6,729 nt of DNA from Actinomycetota bacterium (GCA_003136795.1 PLDP01000241.1:11174-17902); one strand, 5' to 3'; counted from the stretch's first letter, positions 1-6,364 are shown. Notes: generated by a model not told the origin, from the sequence alone. Translations and numbers: made by a program.

Positions 1-875
1 TGCCGCTCGCATTGCTGCGGCTCGACGAGACCAAGGGGCCGTTCGGACGCGTCGACCTGCCCGGGCTCGGTCTCGCGAGCGCAGGTCTCTTCGGGATCGT
101 GTGGGGCCTCGTCCGCGGCAACTCGGTCGGCTGGGGCTCGCCGGAGATCGTCGTCGCGCTCGTCGCGGGCTTCGTCGTCATCGCCGCGTTTGTCATGTGG
201 GAGCTGCGCGCGGAGCATCCGATGCTGCCGATGCGCTTCTTCCGCAACCGCACATTCACGCTCGCGAACATCGCATCGATGCTGATGAGCTTCGGGATGT
301 TTGGCTCGATCTTCTTGCTCGCGCAGTTCTTTCAGACCGTGCAGGGCTATTCGCCGCTCGGCTCCGGCCTGCGCATCCTCCCGTGGACGGCGATGCCGAT
401 GATCGTCGCGCCGATCGCGGGCGCGCTCTCCGATCGCATCCCGGCGCATCGCATCATCGGCACGGGCCTCGCCTTGCAGGCGGTGGGCCTCGCGTGGATC
501 GCCGCTGTGTCGACACCCACCACGCCGTACATCGACCTGGTCGCGCCGTTCGCGCTGTCGGGGATCGGGATGGGGCTCTTCTTCGCGCCGATCGCAAACC
601 TGATCCTCTCCTCCGTGCGCGGTGAGGAAGAGGGACAGGCCTCCGGCGCGAACAACGCCGTGCGCGAGCTCGGCGGCGTCTTCGGCGTCGCGATCCTCGC
701 CTCGGTGTTCTCCCACTACGGCGGCTACACGAGCGGCACCTCGTTCGTGAACGGCATGACACCCGCGGTGTACGTCGGGGCGGCTGTCGTCGCGCTCGGC
801 TCGCTCGCCGTGTTCGCGGTCAAGCGGCGCCCGAAGCTCGAGGTGCTCGAGCTCTCGTTCGAAGTGGCCGTGTAG
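1..875 (+). CDS. DHA2-family MFS drug exporter (EmrB/QacA type), C-terminal part, 5' truncated
   Basis: Partial gene. The frame is open from base 3 to the TAG at 873-875, and the first in-frame start-like codon (TTG at 12) is only an internal leucine, so the true start lies outside the window. The visible ~290 residues hold about eight hydrophobic helices separated by short charged loops. This fits the C-terminal half of a 14-helix DHA2 proton-driven exporter, a family usually near 480-520 residues. Recognisable stretches are DLPGLGLASAGLFGIVWGLV early on, the EHPMLPMRFFRNRTF loop before the next helix pair, GLFFAPIANLILSSV, and GQASGANNAVRELGGVFGVA, a typical DHA2 late-helix signature. The likely role is export of hydrophobic or cationic compounds across the inner membrane; the substrate cannot be read from the sequence. 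Its stop codon overlaps an AGGAGGA stretch just before the next gene. Confidence 0.9.
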   Translation, partial: PLALLRLDETKGPFGRVDLPGLGLASAGLFGIVWGLVRGNSVGWGSPEIVVALVAGFVVIAAFVMWELRAEHPMLPMRFFRNRTFTLANIASMLMSFGMFGSIFLLAQFFQTVQGYSPLGSGLRILPWTAMPMIVAPIAGALSDRIPAHRIIGTGLALQAVGLAWIAAVSTPTTPYIDLVAPFALSGIGMGLFFAPIANLILSSVRGEEEGQASGANNAVRELGGVFGVAILASVFSHYGGYTSGTSFVNGMTPAVYVGAAVVALGSLAVFAVKRRPKLEVLELSFEVAV

Positions 876-880
876 GAGGA
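874..880 (+). promoter_or_regulatory. Shine-Dalgarno-like AGGAGGA overlapping the exporter stop codon
   Basis: AGGAGGA is near-perfect anti-SD complementarity and overlaps the TAG stop of the exporter. It lies 10 nt before an ATG at 891 that is out of frame with the downstream gene, and 20 nt before the chosen in-frame ATG at 901, which is longer than usual for initiation. It may support re-initiation from read-through mRNA, or it may be partly fortuitous. Confidence 0.4.
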
Positions 881-886
881 CCGCCG

Positions 887-892
887 TAGAAT
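887..892 (+). promoter_or_regulatory. Candidate -10 hexamer TAGAAT for a leaderless start at 901
   Basis: TAGAAT matches the TANNNT -10 consensus. Eight bases separate it from the ATG at 901, which would put the transcription start at about 899, essentially on the start codon. No convincing -35 hexamer is visible at 16-18 bp upstream. The same arrangement occurs before the gene at 6379. This is inference from spacing alone. Confidence 0.4.
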
Positions 893-900
893 GGCCCGCG

Positions 901-2622
901 ATGCGCCTGGCCACATCGCGGATCGGCGCTCGGTTCCCGGCCTCGGCCGCCTTCGCGATCTACCTCTCCGTCGCGTTCGTCTACTTCGGCCTGCGGCTCG
1001 TGATCGAGTCCGGGAGTCAGTACATCGGCTCCTACGACGACCCGCAGATCCCGATCTGGTCCTTCGCCTGGTGGCCGCACGCGCTCCTCCACGGCCAGAA
1101 CCCCTTCTTCACGCACGCTGTCTGGGCGCCGGCGGGCGTCAACCTTGCGTGGGTGAACTCGGTTCCGATCATCTCGGTCGCCTTCGCGCCTCTGACCCTG
1201 CTCGTCGGCCCGATCGCCTCCTACAACGTGGCGACAATCGCCCTGCCTGCCGTCTCGGCGTGGGCGGCTTTCCTGCTCTGCCGCCATCTGGCCGGGAAGT
1301 GGTGGCCGTCGCTGATCGGCGGGTACCTCTTCGGCTTTTCGAGCTACATCCTCGGCCACGTCACCGGGCAGCCACAGTTGACCGCGGCGTTCGTCATCCC
1401 GCTCCTCGCGCTGGTCCTCCTGCGCTATCTCGAAGGCGACATCGGCAAGCGGCGCCTGACCGTGCTCTCGGGCTTGCTGCTCGCCGTCCAGCTCTTCATC
1501 TCGATGGAGATCGCCTTCACGTTGACGCTCGGGTTGATCGTTGCGCTTGTGCTCGCCTACGCGTTTGCTCCCAGCCGACGGCGCCGTCTCGTCTCGGCGC
1601 TTGTTCCCCTCGCGTGGGGGTGTGTGATCGCCGCCGTGCTCGCTTCACCGTTTCTCTACTACGCGTTGACGTCGGTTCGCGTCTCCGGGTTCCAGACACC
1701 GAGCGACTTCGTCGCAGATCTGCTCAATCTCTTCATCCCCACGCATGTCGAGGCAGCGGGCGCGGGCTGGCTCCACGACGTGTCGAAGCGTTTCCCCGGG
1801 AACTACACGGAGCAAGGGGCATTCCTCGGGCTACCGGTGATTGCGATCGTCGTGCTGTTCGCACGAAACCGCTGGCGGAGCTCCGGTGGCCGCTTCCTCA
1901 TCGTTTCGCTCGTGCTGGCACTGCTCGCTTCCCTTGGGCCGGAGCTCACGGTGGGCGGGCACGGGGTGATCCCGCTGCCCACGCCGTTCGGCCACGAGAC
2001 GGTGACGGTTCCCGGGGTCGGGACGAAGTTCCTGCCGTTGTTTGACAACGCGCTCCCCGTGCGGTTCGCGCTCTACATGTCGCTTGCCGCGGCCGTGATC
2101 GTCGCGCTGTGGATGACGTCGCGACCAACGGGTGACGTGTGGGTCTGGCTGCTGCCTGCACTCGCGATCTTGCTGCTCATCCCGAACCCGGCGGCCAAGA
2201 TCTGGTCGACGACCTACAAGATTCCGCCGTTCTTCACGGACGCCGCCTACCGAACCTGCCTCAATCCGAACGAGGTGGTCTTGCCGCAACCCGTGCGCGC
2301 GGGCGGGCCGGAGATGCTGTGGCAGGTTGCGGATGCCTTCCGGTTTCGCATGGCCGGCGGGCGTCTCCAGACGTCTGCTCCGACGTCCTTCCTGCATCCG
2401 CCCTCGATCGCTCGGATCTCGATCGGCGATCCACCAGGCCCCGACCAGTCGAAGCTGCTGCTTGCGTACTTCGCTGCGAAGGGCGTCACGAGCGTGATCG
2501 TCGACAAGGCGCAGGCCGCCATTTGGGCGCCGCCGCTCGACCGGATCGCCAAGCGCCAAGACGTCGGTGGCGTCCTCCTCTACCACGTCGCGGGCGCCGC
2601 TCCCGCGTGCCCGAGCTCGTGA
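901..2622 (+). CDS. Polytopic GT-C-like membrane glycosyltransferase or YfhO/PTPS-related membrane protein
   Basis: This 573-aa protein has a helix at ~15-35 followed by an extracytoplasmic loop with acidic residues in GSYDDPQIPIW (43-53). Further helices lie at ~86-105, 108-128, 135-152, 160-176, 188-203, 205-222, 231-256, 308-321, 331-345, 386-404 and 412-427. The rest (~430-573) is a soluble, probably extracytoplasmic, tail. An acidic first loop, the PFFTHAVWAPAGVNLAW segment (68-84) and a late PVRFALYMSL helix resemble GT-C lipid-phosphate-sugar transferases and related uncharacterised membrane proteins. The likely role is sugar transfer from a polyprenyl-phosphate donor at the membrane outer face. 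I cannot name donor, acceptor or a specific family. ATG 901 is the only good in-frame start, because the codons back to the exporter stop include no start. The stop overlaps the next gene's GTG (GTGA), suggesting coupled translation. Confidence 0.8.
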   Translation: MRLATSRIGARFPASAAFAIYLSVAFVYFGLRLVIESGSQYIGSYDDPQIPIWSFAWWPHALLHGQNPFFTHAVWAPAGVNLAWVNSVPIISVAFAPLTLLVGPIASYNVATIALPAVSAWAAFLLCRHLAGKWWPSLIGGYLFGFSSYILGHVTGQPQLTAAFVIPLLALVLLRYLEGDIGKRRLTVLSGLLLAVQLFISMEIAFTLTLGLIVALVLAYAFAPSRRRRLVSALVPLAWGCVIAAVLASPFLYYALTSVRVSGFQTPSDFVADLLNLFIPTHVEAAGAGWLHDVSKRFPGNYTEQGAFLGLPVIAIVVLFARNRWRSSGGRFLIVSLVLALLASLGPELTVGGHGVIPLPTPFGHETVTVPGVGTKFLPLFDNALPVRFALYMSLAAAVIVALWMTSRPTGDVWVWLLPALAILLLIPNPAAKIWSTTYKIPPFFTDAAYRTCLNPNEVVLPQPVRAGGPEMLWQVADAFRFRMAGGRLQTSAPTSFLHPPSIARISIGDPPGPDQSKLLLAYFAAKGVTSVIVDKAQAAIWAPPLDRIAKRQDVGGVLLYHVAGAAPACPSS

Positions 2623-4067
2623 CGCAGCCCTACAGCGAAATCGCGCGCGCGTTCGACGAGCTCGCGGGCGACGACGCCCGCTGGAGCCGGCGCACTCACG
2701 GGTACCACGATCTGATCACGGCGGTTCACCAGTCGATCGTGCAACCGAACGCGTCGGTCCTGGAGATCGGCAGCGGGGCAGGCGATCTTCTGTCGGCGCT
2801 CGCTCCGTCGCGAGGGGTCGGGAACGACATCAGCCCGAAGATGGTCGAGCTGGCGCGAACGAATCATCCGCAACATCGCTTCGAGGTCGGTGCTGGAGAG
2901 GACGTGGAGCTCGGTGAGACGTTCGACTACGTCGTGCTCTCCGACCTCCTTCCCTTCGTCAACGACCTGCTTGGCCTCTTCCGCAACGTGAGCCGACATT
3001 CGCATCGCGAGACGCGGATCGTCGTCCACTCCTACAGCGAGCTGTGGAGGCCCACGCTTCGTCTGCTCGAACGGCTGCGCTTGAAGCGGCGGACACCAAT
3101 TCGGAACTGGGTGACAGCAGGCGATGTCGAGAACTTCCTGCAGCTTGCCGGGCTCGAATCGGTGACGACCGTCCGGCGGATTCTGCTCCCGTTGCGGATC
3201 CCGATCGTCTCGACGTTCTTCAACGGGTTCTTGGCGAACCTGTGGATCATCCGGCACCTCTGCCTGACCTACTGGATCGTCGCGCGCGTCCAGCCGGCGA
3301 CGGGACGGGCCGCGCCGAGCGTCTCGGTCGTTGTCCCGGCGAAGAACGAAGCGGGAATGATCGAACGGATCGTGACCGAGACACCGGAGCTTGGCTCGCG
3401 GAGCGAGCTGATCTTCGTCGAGGGCCATTCGACCGACGGCACTGCCGACGAGATCCGACGCCAGATCGAGCTTCATCCCGACCGCGAGATCGTCTACGTC
3501 GAACAGACGGGCCATGGGAAGGGCGACGCGGTGCGTCTCGCTTTTGAGAGGGCGCGCTACGACGTGCTGATCATCCTCGACGCCGATCTCACCGTTCGTC
3601 CGAGCGCGCTGCCGTCGTTCATCGACGCGATCGAGACCGGCCGGGCGGAGTTCGTCAACGGCTCGAGGCTTGTCTACGACCTCGAGCCAGGGGCGATGCG
3701 ATTCCTCAATCTGCTCGGCAACAAGCTGTTCTCGCTCGTCTTCAGCGCGTTGCTCGACCAGCCGGTCAAGGACACGCTCTGCGGGACGAAGGCGCTCGAC
3801 CGCCACCGCTACCGACAGATCGCAGACGGCCGCTCGTATTTCGGTGACTTCGATCCGTTCGGCGACTTCGACCTCTTGCTCGGAGCGGCGCGGCTGAACC
3901 TGAAGATCGTCGATCTGCCGGTGCGCTACCACGCTCGCACGTATGGAGACACGAAGATCTCTCGCTTCCGCCATGGCTGGCTGCTCGTCTACATGGCGGT
4001 GTTCGCGTTCTGGAAGCTGAAGGTCGAGGTCTTCCGCCTCGACGCGAATCGCGCCGAAGAGACCTAG
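2619..4067 (+). CDS. Bifunctional SAM methyltransferase - GT2 (DPM1-like) glycosyltransferase fusion
   Basis: Starting at the GTG that overlaps the upstream stop (GTGA), the product is 482 aa. Residues ~1-180 form a class I methyltransferase: SAM-binding motif I VLEIGSGAGD (47-56), the acidic end of strand 2 in GNDISPKMVELAR (68-80), and FDYVVLSDLL (102-111) as strand 4. Residues ~187-225 are a hydrophobic, basic linker that may touch the membrane. Residues ~234-450 form a GT-A fold GT2 domain: VSVVVPAKNEAG (235-246), FVEGHSTDGT (266-275), the metal/nucleotide-binding DAD (321-323), VNGSR (346-350), and DTLCGTKALDR (385-395). A hydrophobic C-terminal helix follows (454-466). The GT domain resembles dolichol/polyprenyl-phosphate sugar synthases, so it may make the lipid-linked donor used by the GT-C-like neighbour. 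The methylated acceptor is unknown. An alternative GTG lies 12 nt upstream at 2607. No clear SD is visible, consistent with translational coupling. Confidence 0.88.
   Translation: MTQPYSEIARAFDELAGDDARWSRRTHGYHDLITAVHQSIVQPNASVLEIGSGAGDLLSALAPSRGVGNDISPKMVELARTNHPQHRFEVGAGEDVELGETFDYVVLSDLLPFVNDLLGLFRNVSRHSHRETRIVVHSYSELWRPTLRLLERLRLKRRTPIRNWVTAGDVENFLQLAGLESVTTVRRILLPLRIPIVSTFFNGFLANLWIIRHLCLTYWIVARVQPATGRAAPSVSVVVPAKNEAGMIERIVTETPELGSRSELIFVEGHSTDGTADEIRRQIELHPDREIVYVEQTGHGKGDAVRLAFERARYDVLIILDADLTVRPSALPSFIDAIETGRAEFVNGSRLVYDLEPGAMRFLNLLGNKLFSLVFSALLDQPVKDTLCGTKALDRHRYRQIADGRSYFGDFDPFGDFDLLLGAARLNLKIVDLPVRYHARTYGDTKISRFRHGWLLVYMAVFAFWKLKVEVFRLDANRAEET
4064..4067. other. Shared CTAG: both stop codons of a convergent gene pair
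   Basis: The tetramer CTAG contains TAG at 4065-4067 ending the + strand methyltransferase-GT2 gene and, read on the other strand, TAG at 4066-4064 ending the - strand MFS gene. The genes therefore overlap by four bases. No hairpin with a T-tract lies around this junction, so each transcript probably runs into the opposite gene. Confidence 0.9.
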
Positions 4068-5179
4068 TCGAAGCGCAGCCTGCTCGCGGCTACGACGACT
4101 GCGGCCGCGATCACGGCGAGCACGCCGAACGAGACGCGCAGGCTCGTCGCCTGCGCGATGCCGCCGACGAGCGGCGGCCCGACGAGTAGGCCGACGTAGC
4201 CGAGTGACGTCACCGTGGCGACGGCCGTGCCCGCGTCGGGCCGGCGGCCGGCGAAGCCGAAGACGATCGGAGCGTTCAGCGAGATGCCGGCGCCGGCGAG
4301 CGCGAACCCGACGAGGCCGACGGGCGCGGTCGTCGCCGTGGCCGCAATCCCGCAGCCGACCGCGGCGAGGGCGGCGCCGCCGCCAAGCAGCACGCGGTCG
4401 GAGAACCGCCCGGCCGCCTGGCCGAAGAAGCGGCCGAACGCCATCGAGCCGCCGAAGATCCCCGGGCCGAGCCCGCTGACGGCGGGATGCGCGTGCAGCT
4501 GGCGTTCGAGGAAGAGCGCGCTCCAGCTCTCGGTGCCGCCCTCGACGATGAAGGCGACCGCGCCGACGATCCCGATCGCGACAAGGCCCCGAGCGAAACG
4601 CAGGCCGCGCGAGCGCTCGGCGTGCACGCGCGCGTGATCGGTCGAGACGAGGAGGGCCGTGAGCGCGACGACGACGGAGACGGCGATCAGGATTGGCTCG
4701 CGGCCCGAGCCCGCGCTCCGCGCGAGCCCGGCGCCCACCGCGCCGACGAGCACGCCGATCGAGTACGTGCCGTGCGCGATTGGCTGCAGCCGCCTGCCGG
4801 TCGCGTTCTCGATCCGGCCGACGTTCGCGTTGATCGACACGTCGACGAGGCCCGAGGCCATCCCGCACGCGGCGAGCGAGAGCACGAGCGCGGGGAGCGC
4901 CGTGGCGAGGCCCGGCAGCAGCGTTGCAACGGCGAAGAACGCGCAGCCGACGGCAACCGAGCGCGCCCCGAAGCGTTCGATCGCGCGCGGCGCGACGAAG
5001 AACATCACGGGGATCGACCCGAGAGACACGAAGAGCATCGCGACGCCGAGCGCGCCCTTCGAGAGGCCGGTCGCATGCTGGACGCTCGGCAGCACGGCCG
5101 CCCACGCGCCCCAGAAAAGGCCGAGCGAGAAGAAGCCCGCGAGGGTCGGTGTCCGCCGCGGGATACCGGTGTCTGACAC
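4064..5179 (-). CDS. MFS transporter, YbjJ-like
   Basis: The product is 371 aa from GTG at 5179, with about 12 hydrophobic helices and the loop content of a single-domain MFS permease. Family-like segments are FFSLGLFWGAWAAVLPSVQ (helix 1), APRAIERFGARSV (63-75, the loop 2-3 motif A region), GLVDVSINANVGRIE (110-124), AHGTYSIGVLVGAVGAG (135-151) and EGGTESWSALFLE (213-225). These match uncharacterised YbjJ-type transporters; the substrate is unknown. Start choice: GTG codons at 5179 and 5194 and a TTG at 5182 all lie in the palindromic repeat and are in frame. From 5179 about ten residues precede helix 1, normal for the family. The open frame continues upstream to 5386, but that extension is Pro/Arg/Ser-rich and lies opposite the real codons of the DUF402 gene, so I exclude it. 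The gene is 7 nt downstream of the DUF402 stop and converges tail to tail with the methyltransferase-GT2 gene. Confidence 0.87.
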   Translation of the reverse strand: MSDTGIPRRTPTLAGFFSLGLFWGAWAAVLPSVQHATGLSKGALGVAMLFVSLGSIPVMFFVAPRAIERFGARSVAVGCAFFAVATLLPGLATALPALVLSLAACGMASGLVDVSINANVGRIENATGRRLQPIAHGTYSIGVLVGAVGAGLARSAGSGREPILIAVSVVVALTALLVSTDHARVHAERSRGLRFARGLVAIGIVGAVAFIVEGGTESWSALFLERQLHAHPAVSGLGPGIFGGSMAFGRFFGQAAGRFSDRVLLGGGAALAAVGCGIAATATTAPVGLVGFALAGAGISLNAPIVFGFAGRRPDAGTAVATVTSLGYVGLLVGPPLVGGIAQATSLRVSFGVLAVIAAAVVVAASRLRFD

Positions 5180-5195
5180 CAAGGTGTCAGACACC
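5168..5195. repeat. 28-bp nested palindrome at the DUF402/MFS boundary
   Basis: The element is GGTGTCTGACACC (5168-5180), AA, then GGTGTCAGACACC (5183-5195). Each 13-bp arm is itself a palindrome (GGTGTC-N-GACACC), and the two arms are perfect reverse complements of each other, so the whole is a perfect inverted repeat apart from the 2-nt centre. On the - strand the right arm supplies the final Gly and Val codons and the TGA stop (5189-5187) of the upstream DUF402 gene. The arms also carry in-frame GTG codons at 5194 and 5179, 15 nt apart, usable as MFS starts; each arm reads V-S-D-T. It may be a REP-like dispersed repeat, an mRNA hairpin, or a dimer-binding operator. The sequence alone does not decide. 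Confidence 0.85.
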
Positions 5196-5768
5196 TTTGG
5201 GAAGCTCGGCCCAGGCCGGGTCGGGCTCCCAGAGCGCCCACCAGGGATCCCACCAGCGGCGGCCGGCCTCGAGCTCGGCGACGATGCGTCGCCCCTCGGC
5301 CCAGGTCTCCTCGACCTGCTCCTGGGTGTAGCGGCCTTCGCGGATGCGCTCCTCGAGCACGTCCGCATCCTTCCATTCCCAACCACCCTCGGCCGGCACC
5401 CAGATGTCGAGCTCGAGGTCCTGGGTGTCGTAGCCCTGCTCGGTCCGGCGGAACGGCTCCTGCAGGTTCACGTACCAGCCTTGGAACTCGCGCTCCGGCC
5501 CGTGCCAGAAGACCCAGATCGCGTGCGCCTCGCCGGGGCGCTGGAGCATCAACACGCCGTGGCCCTGCCAGCTGCTGCGGCCGTGCCACGGATGGTGGCC
5601 GTCGGCGGTTGGCCAGTCGCCCTCGGGGAAGTGGAACGGGGCGCCTTCGGCGAGGTAGGTCGCGAGCAGTTCCGGCTCGTCGCGCACGACGACCACCGGC
5701 ATCTCCTCCCATGAGCGCCCGTCGTTCAGCACCTCGCGGCGCAGGACGATGTCGCCCTCAGACCACAT
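5187..5768 (-). CDS. DUF402 domain protein, second of a tandem pair
   Basis: The product is 193 aa. It begins MWSEGDIVLRRE, the usual DUF402 N-terminal strand. The core signature is WYVNLQEPF (98-106), a Tyr-Asp segment with D114 and D117, LELDIWVP (118-125), then WEWKDADVLEE (130-140) and a C-terminal helix. These spaced Asp/Glu residues match the positions that bind divalent metal in characterised DUF402 proteins such as FomD, which hydrolyse nucleotide-type phosphoanhydrides. Related proteins are proposed nucleoside di- or triphosphate phosphohydrolases, so a small cytoplasmic phosphohydrolase is likely but the substrate is unknown. A Trp-rich tail (RRWWDPWWALWEPDPAWAELP, 170-190) is echoed in the upstream paralogue. 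The ATG at 5768 overlaps the upstream gene's end by 11 nt, and no strong SD precedes it, so translation is probably coupled. The last two sense codons and the stop lie in the 28-bp palindrome. Confidence 0.85.
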   Translation of the reverse strand: MWSEGDIVLRREVLNDGRSWEEMPVVVVRDEPELLATYLAEGAPFHFPEGDWPTADGHHPWHGRSSWQGHGVLMLQRPGEAHAIWVFWHGPEREFQGWYVNLQEPFRRTEQGYDTQDLELDIWVPAEGGWEWKDADVLEERIREGRYTQEQVEETWAEGRRIVAELEAGRRWWDPWWALWEPDPAWAELPKGV

Positions 5769-6345
5769 GCCAGTCCCGCGGCAGCCCGAGCGGCCCCCAG
5801 TCGGCCGGGGGCCGCCAATCTTCCCAGCCGGTAGGCCAGGGCGCCGCGGCGATCACGCGCTCGCCCTCGGCGCGAATCTCGACCGCTTCGGCCTCCGTCC
5901 AGATGCCGAGCCCGACCGCCTCCTCGAGCTCGTCCTCGTCCTTCCAGCTCCACGTTCCCTCCGGACTGACGATCACGTCGAGCGCCTCGTCGGTCGTGTC
6001 GATGCACGCGCCGTTGAAGACGACCGGCGACTGCAGGTTCACGTACCAGCTCATCTGGTTCCACTCGATGTCCCAGTAGACCTCGATGCTGTGGCGCGCG
6101 CCTTCACGCTCGAACCGGAGCACGTGCGTCTGCTCCCAGTCGGTGTCGAAGGGCGGCGCGTCGGTCACCCAGCGCTTCAGATAGCCGTCGGGCCCGCGGC
6201 GCATCGCCTTGCCCTGGTTGCCCGGTCCGCAATAGATGCCGACGCGGCCGTCCCACTCGCCGACGTAGCGATGCGGGAACGTCCAGCGCACGTTACCGCG
6301 GTAGATGCTCCGCTTCAGCACGATGTCGCCCACCCGCACGGCCAC
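5758..6345 (-). CDS. DUF402 domain protein, first of a tandem pair
   Basis: The product is 195 aa from GTG 6345. It shares GDIVLKR (6-12), WYVNLQSP (100-107), D116/D119, ALDVIVSPEGTWSWKDEDELEE (121-142) and a Trp/Pro-rich tail (around W174-W183) with the next gene, so the two are paralogues. The WKDEDELEE stretch and preceding aspartates are the expected metal-binding region of the DUF402/FomD phosphohydrolase fold; activity and substrate are inferred only. The middle region (~20-70) has little likeness to the neighbour, suggesting different substrate pockets. In-frame GTG codons also occur at 6339 and 6333, and a TAGAGT hexamer at 6352-6347 would favour a leaderless start at 6339 (193 aa). 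The gene overlaps the next by 11 nt and is divergent from the glycosyltransferase at 6379, with 33 nt between the annotated starts. Confidence 0.85.
   Translation of the reverse strand: MAVRVGDIVLKRSIYRGNVRWTFPHRYVGEWDGRVGIYCGPGNQGKAMRRGPDGYLKRWVTDAPPFDTDWEQTHVLRFEREGARHSIEVYWDIEWNQMSWYVNLQSPVVFNGACIDTTDEALDVIVSPEGTWSWKDEDELEEAVGLGIWTEAEAVEIRAEGERVIAAAPWPTGWEDWRPPADWGPLGLPRDWHVV
5790..5815. repeat. 9-bp perfect inverted repeat inside the end of the first DUF402 gene
   Basis: GCGGCCCCC (5790-5798) pairs with GGGGGCCGC (5807-5815) around an 8-nt loop. In the - strand mRNA it lies about 20 nt upstream of the second DUF402 start codon, within codons for the Trp/Pro-rich tail. It could form a stable hairpin near the translation-coupling point, but such stems arise easily in GC-rich coding DNA. 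Confidence 0.35.
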
Positions 6346-6346
6346 G

Positions 6347-6352
6347 ACTCTA
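6347..6352 (-). promoter_or_regulatory. Candidate -10 hexamer TAGAGT for the DUF402 operon
   Basis: Read on the - strand, TAGAGT fits TANNNT. Seven bases separate it from the GTG at 6339, giving a predicted transcription start at about 6340, so the mRNA would be leaderless or nearly so. No -35 match was found. If correct, the annotated GTG at 6345 would lie upstream of the transcript and 6339 would be the true start. Confidence 0.3.
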
Positions 6353-6364
6353 GGAAACGCCGGT

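Noticed and set aside
820..1359. A 179-codon - strand open frame, among several antisense frames over the first two genes
   Set aside because: Charged, Arg-rich translation opposite well-supported membrane-protein codons; no start signal or motif.
891..2045. A 384-codon + strand open frame with a well-spaced SD
   Set aside because: The product is Arg/Pro/Ala-rich with no hydrophobic pattern, whereas the overlapping frame from 901 encodes a clean polytopic membrane protein.
2139..2618. Upstream extension of the methyltransferase-GT2 gene
   Set aside because: The extra 160 residues are low-complexity and lie over the coding sequence of the GT-C-like gene. The GTG at 2619 in GTGA is the natural start.
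4068..4110. Possible bidirectional terminator after the convergent stops
   Set aside because: No stem followed by a T-tract could be found on either strand; this stretch is coding for the MFS C-terminus.
2580..5105. An 841-codon open frame on the - strand
   Set aside because: It runs opposite the methyltransferase-GT2 gene and out of frame through the MFS gene. Its product is Arg/Asp-rich without domain motifs, the usual shadow in GC-rich DNA.
5180..5386. N-terminal extension of the MFS transporter
   Set aside because: It is Ser/Pro/Arg-rich, overlaps the conserved C-terminal codons of the DUF402 gene, and would place an atypical ~80-residue tail before helix 1.
4659..5714. A 351-codon + strand open frame
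   Set aside because: It is antisense to the MFS and DUF402 genes, which carry clear family motifs, and its own product resembles no protein fold I recognise.
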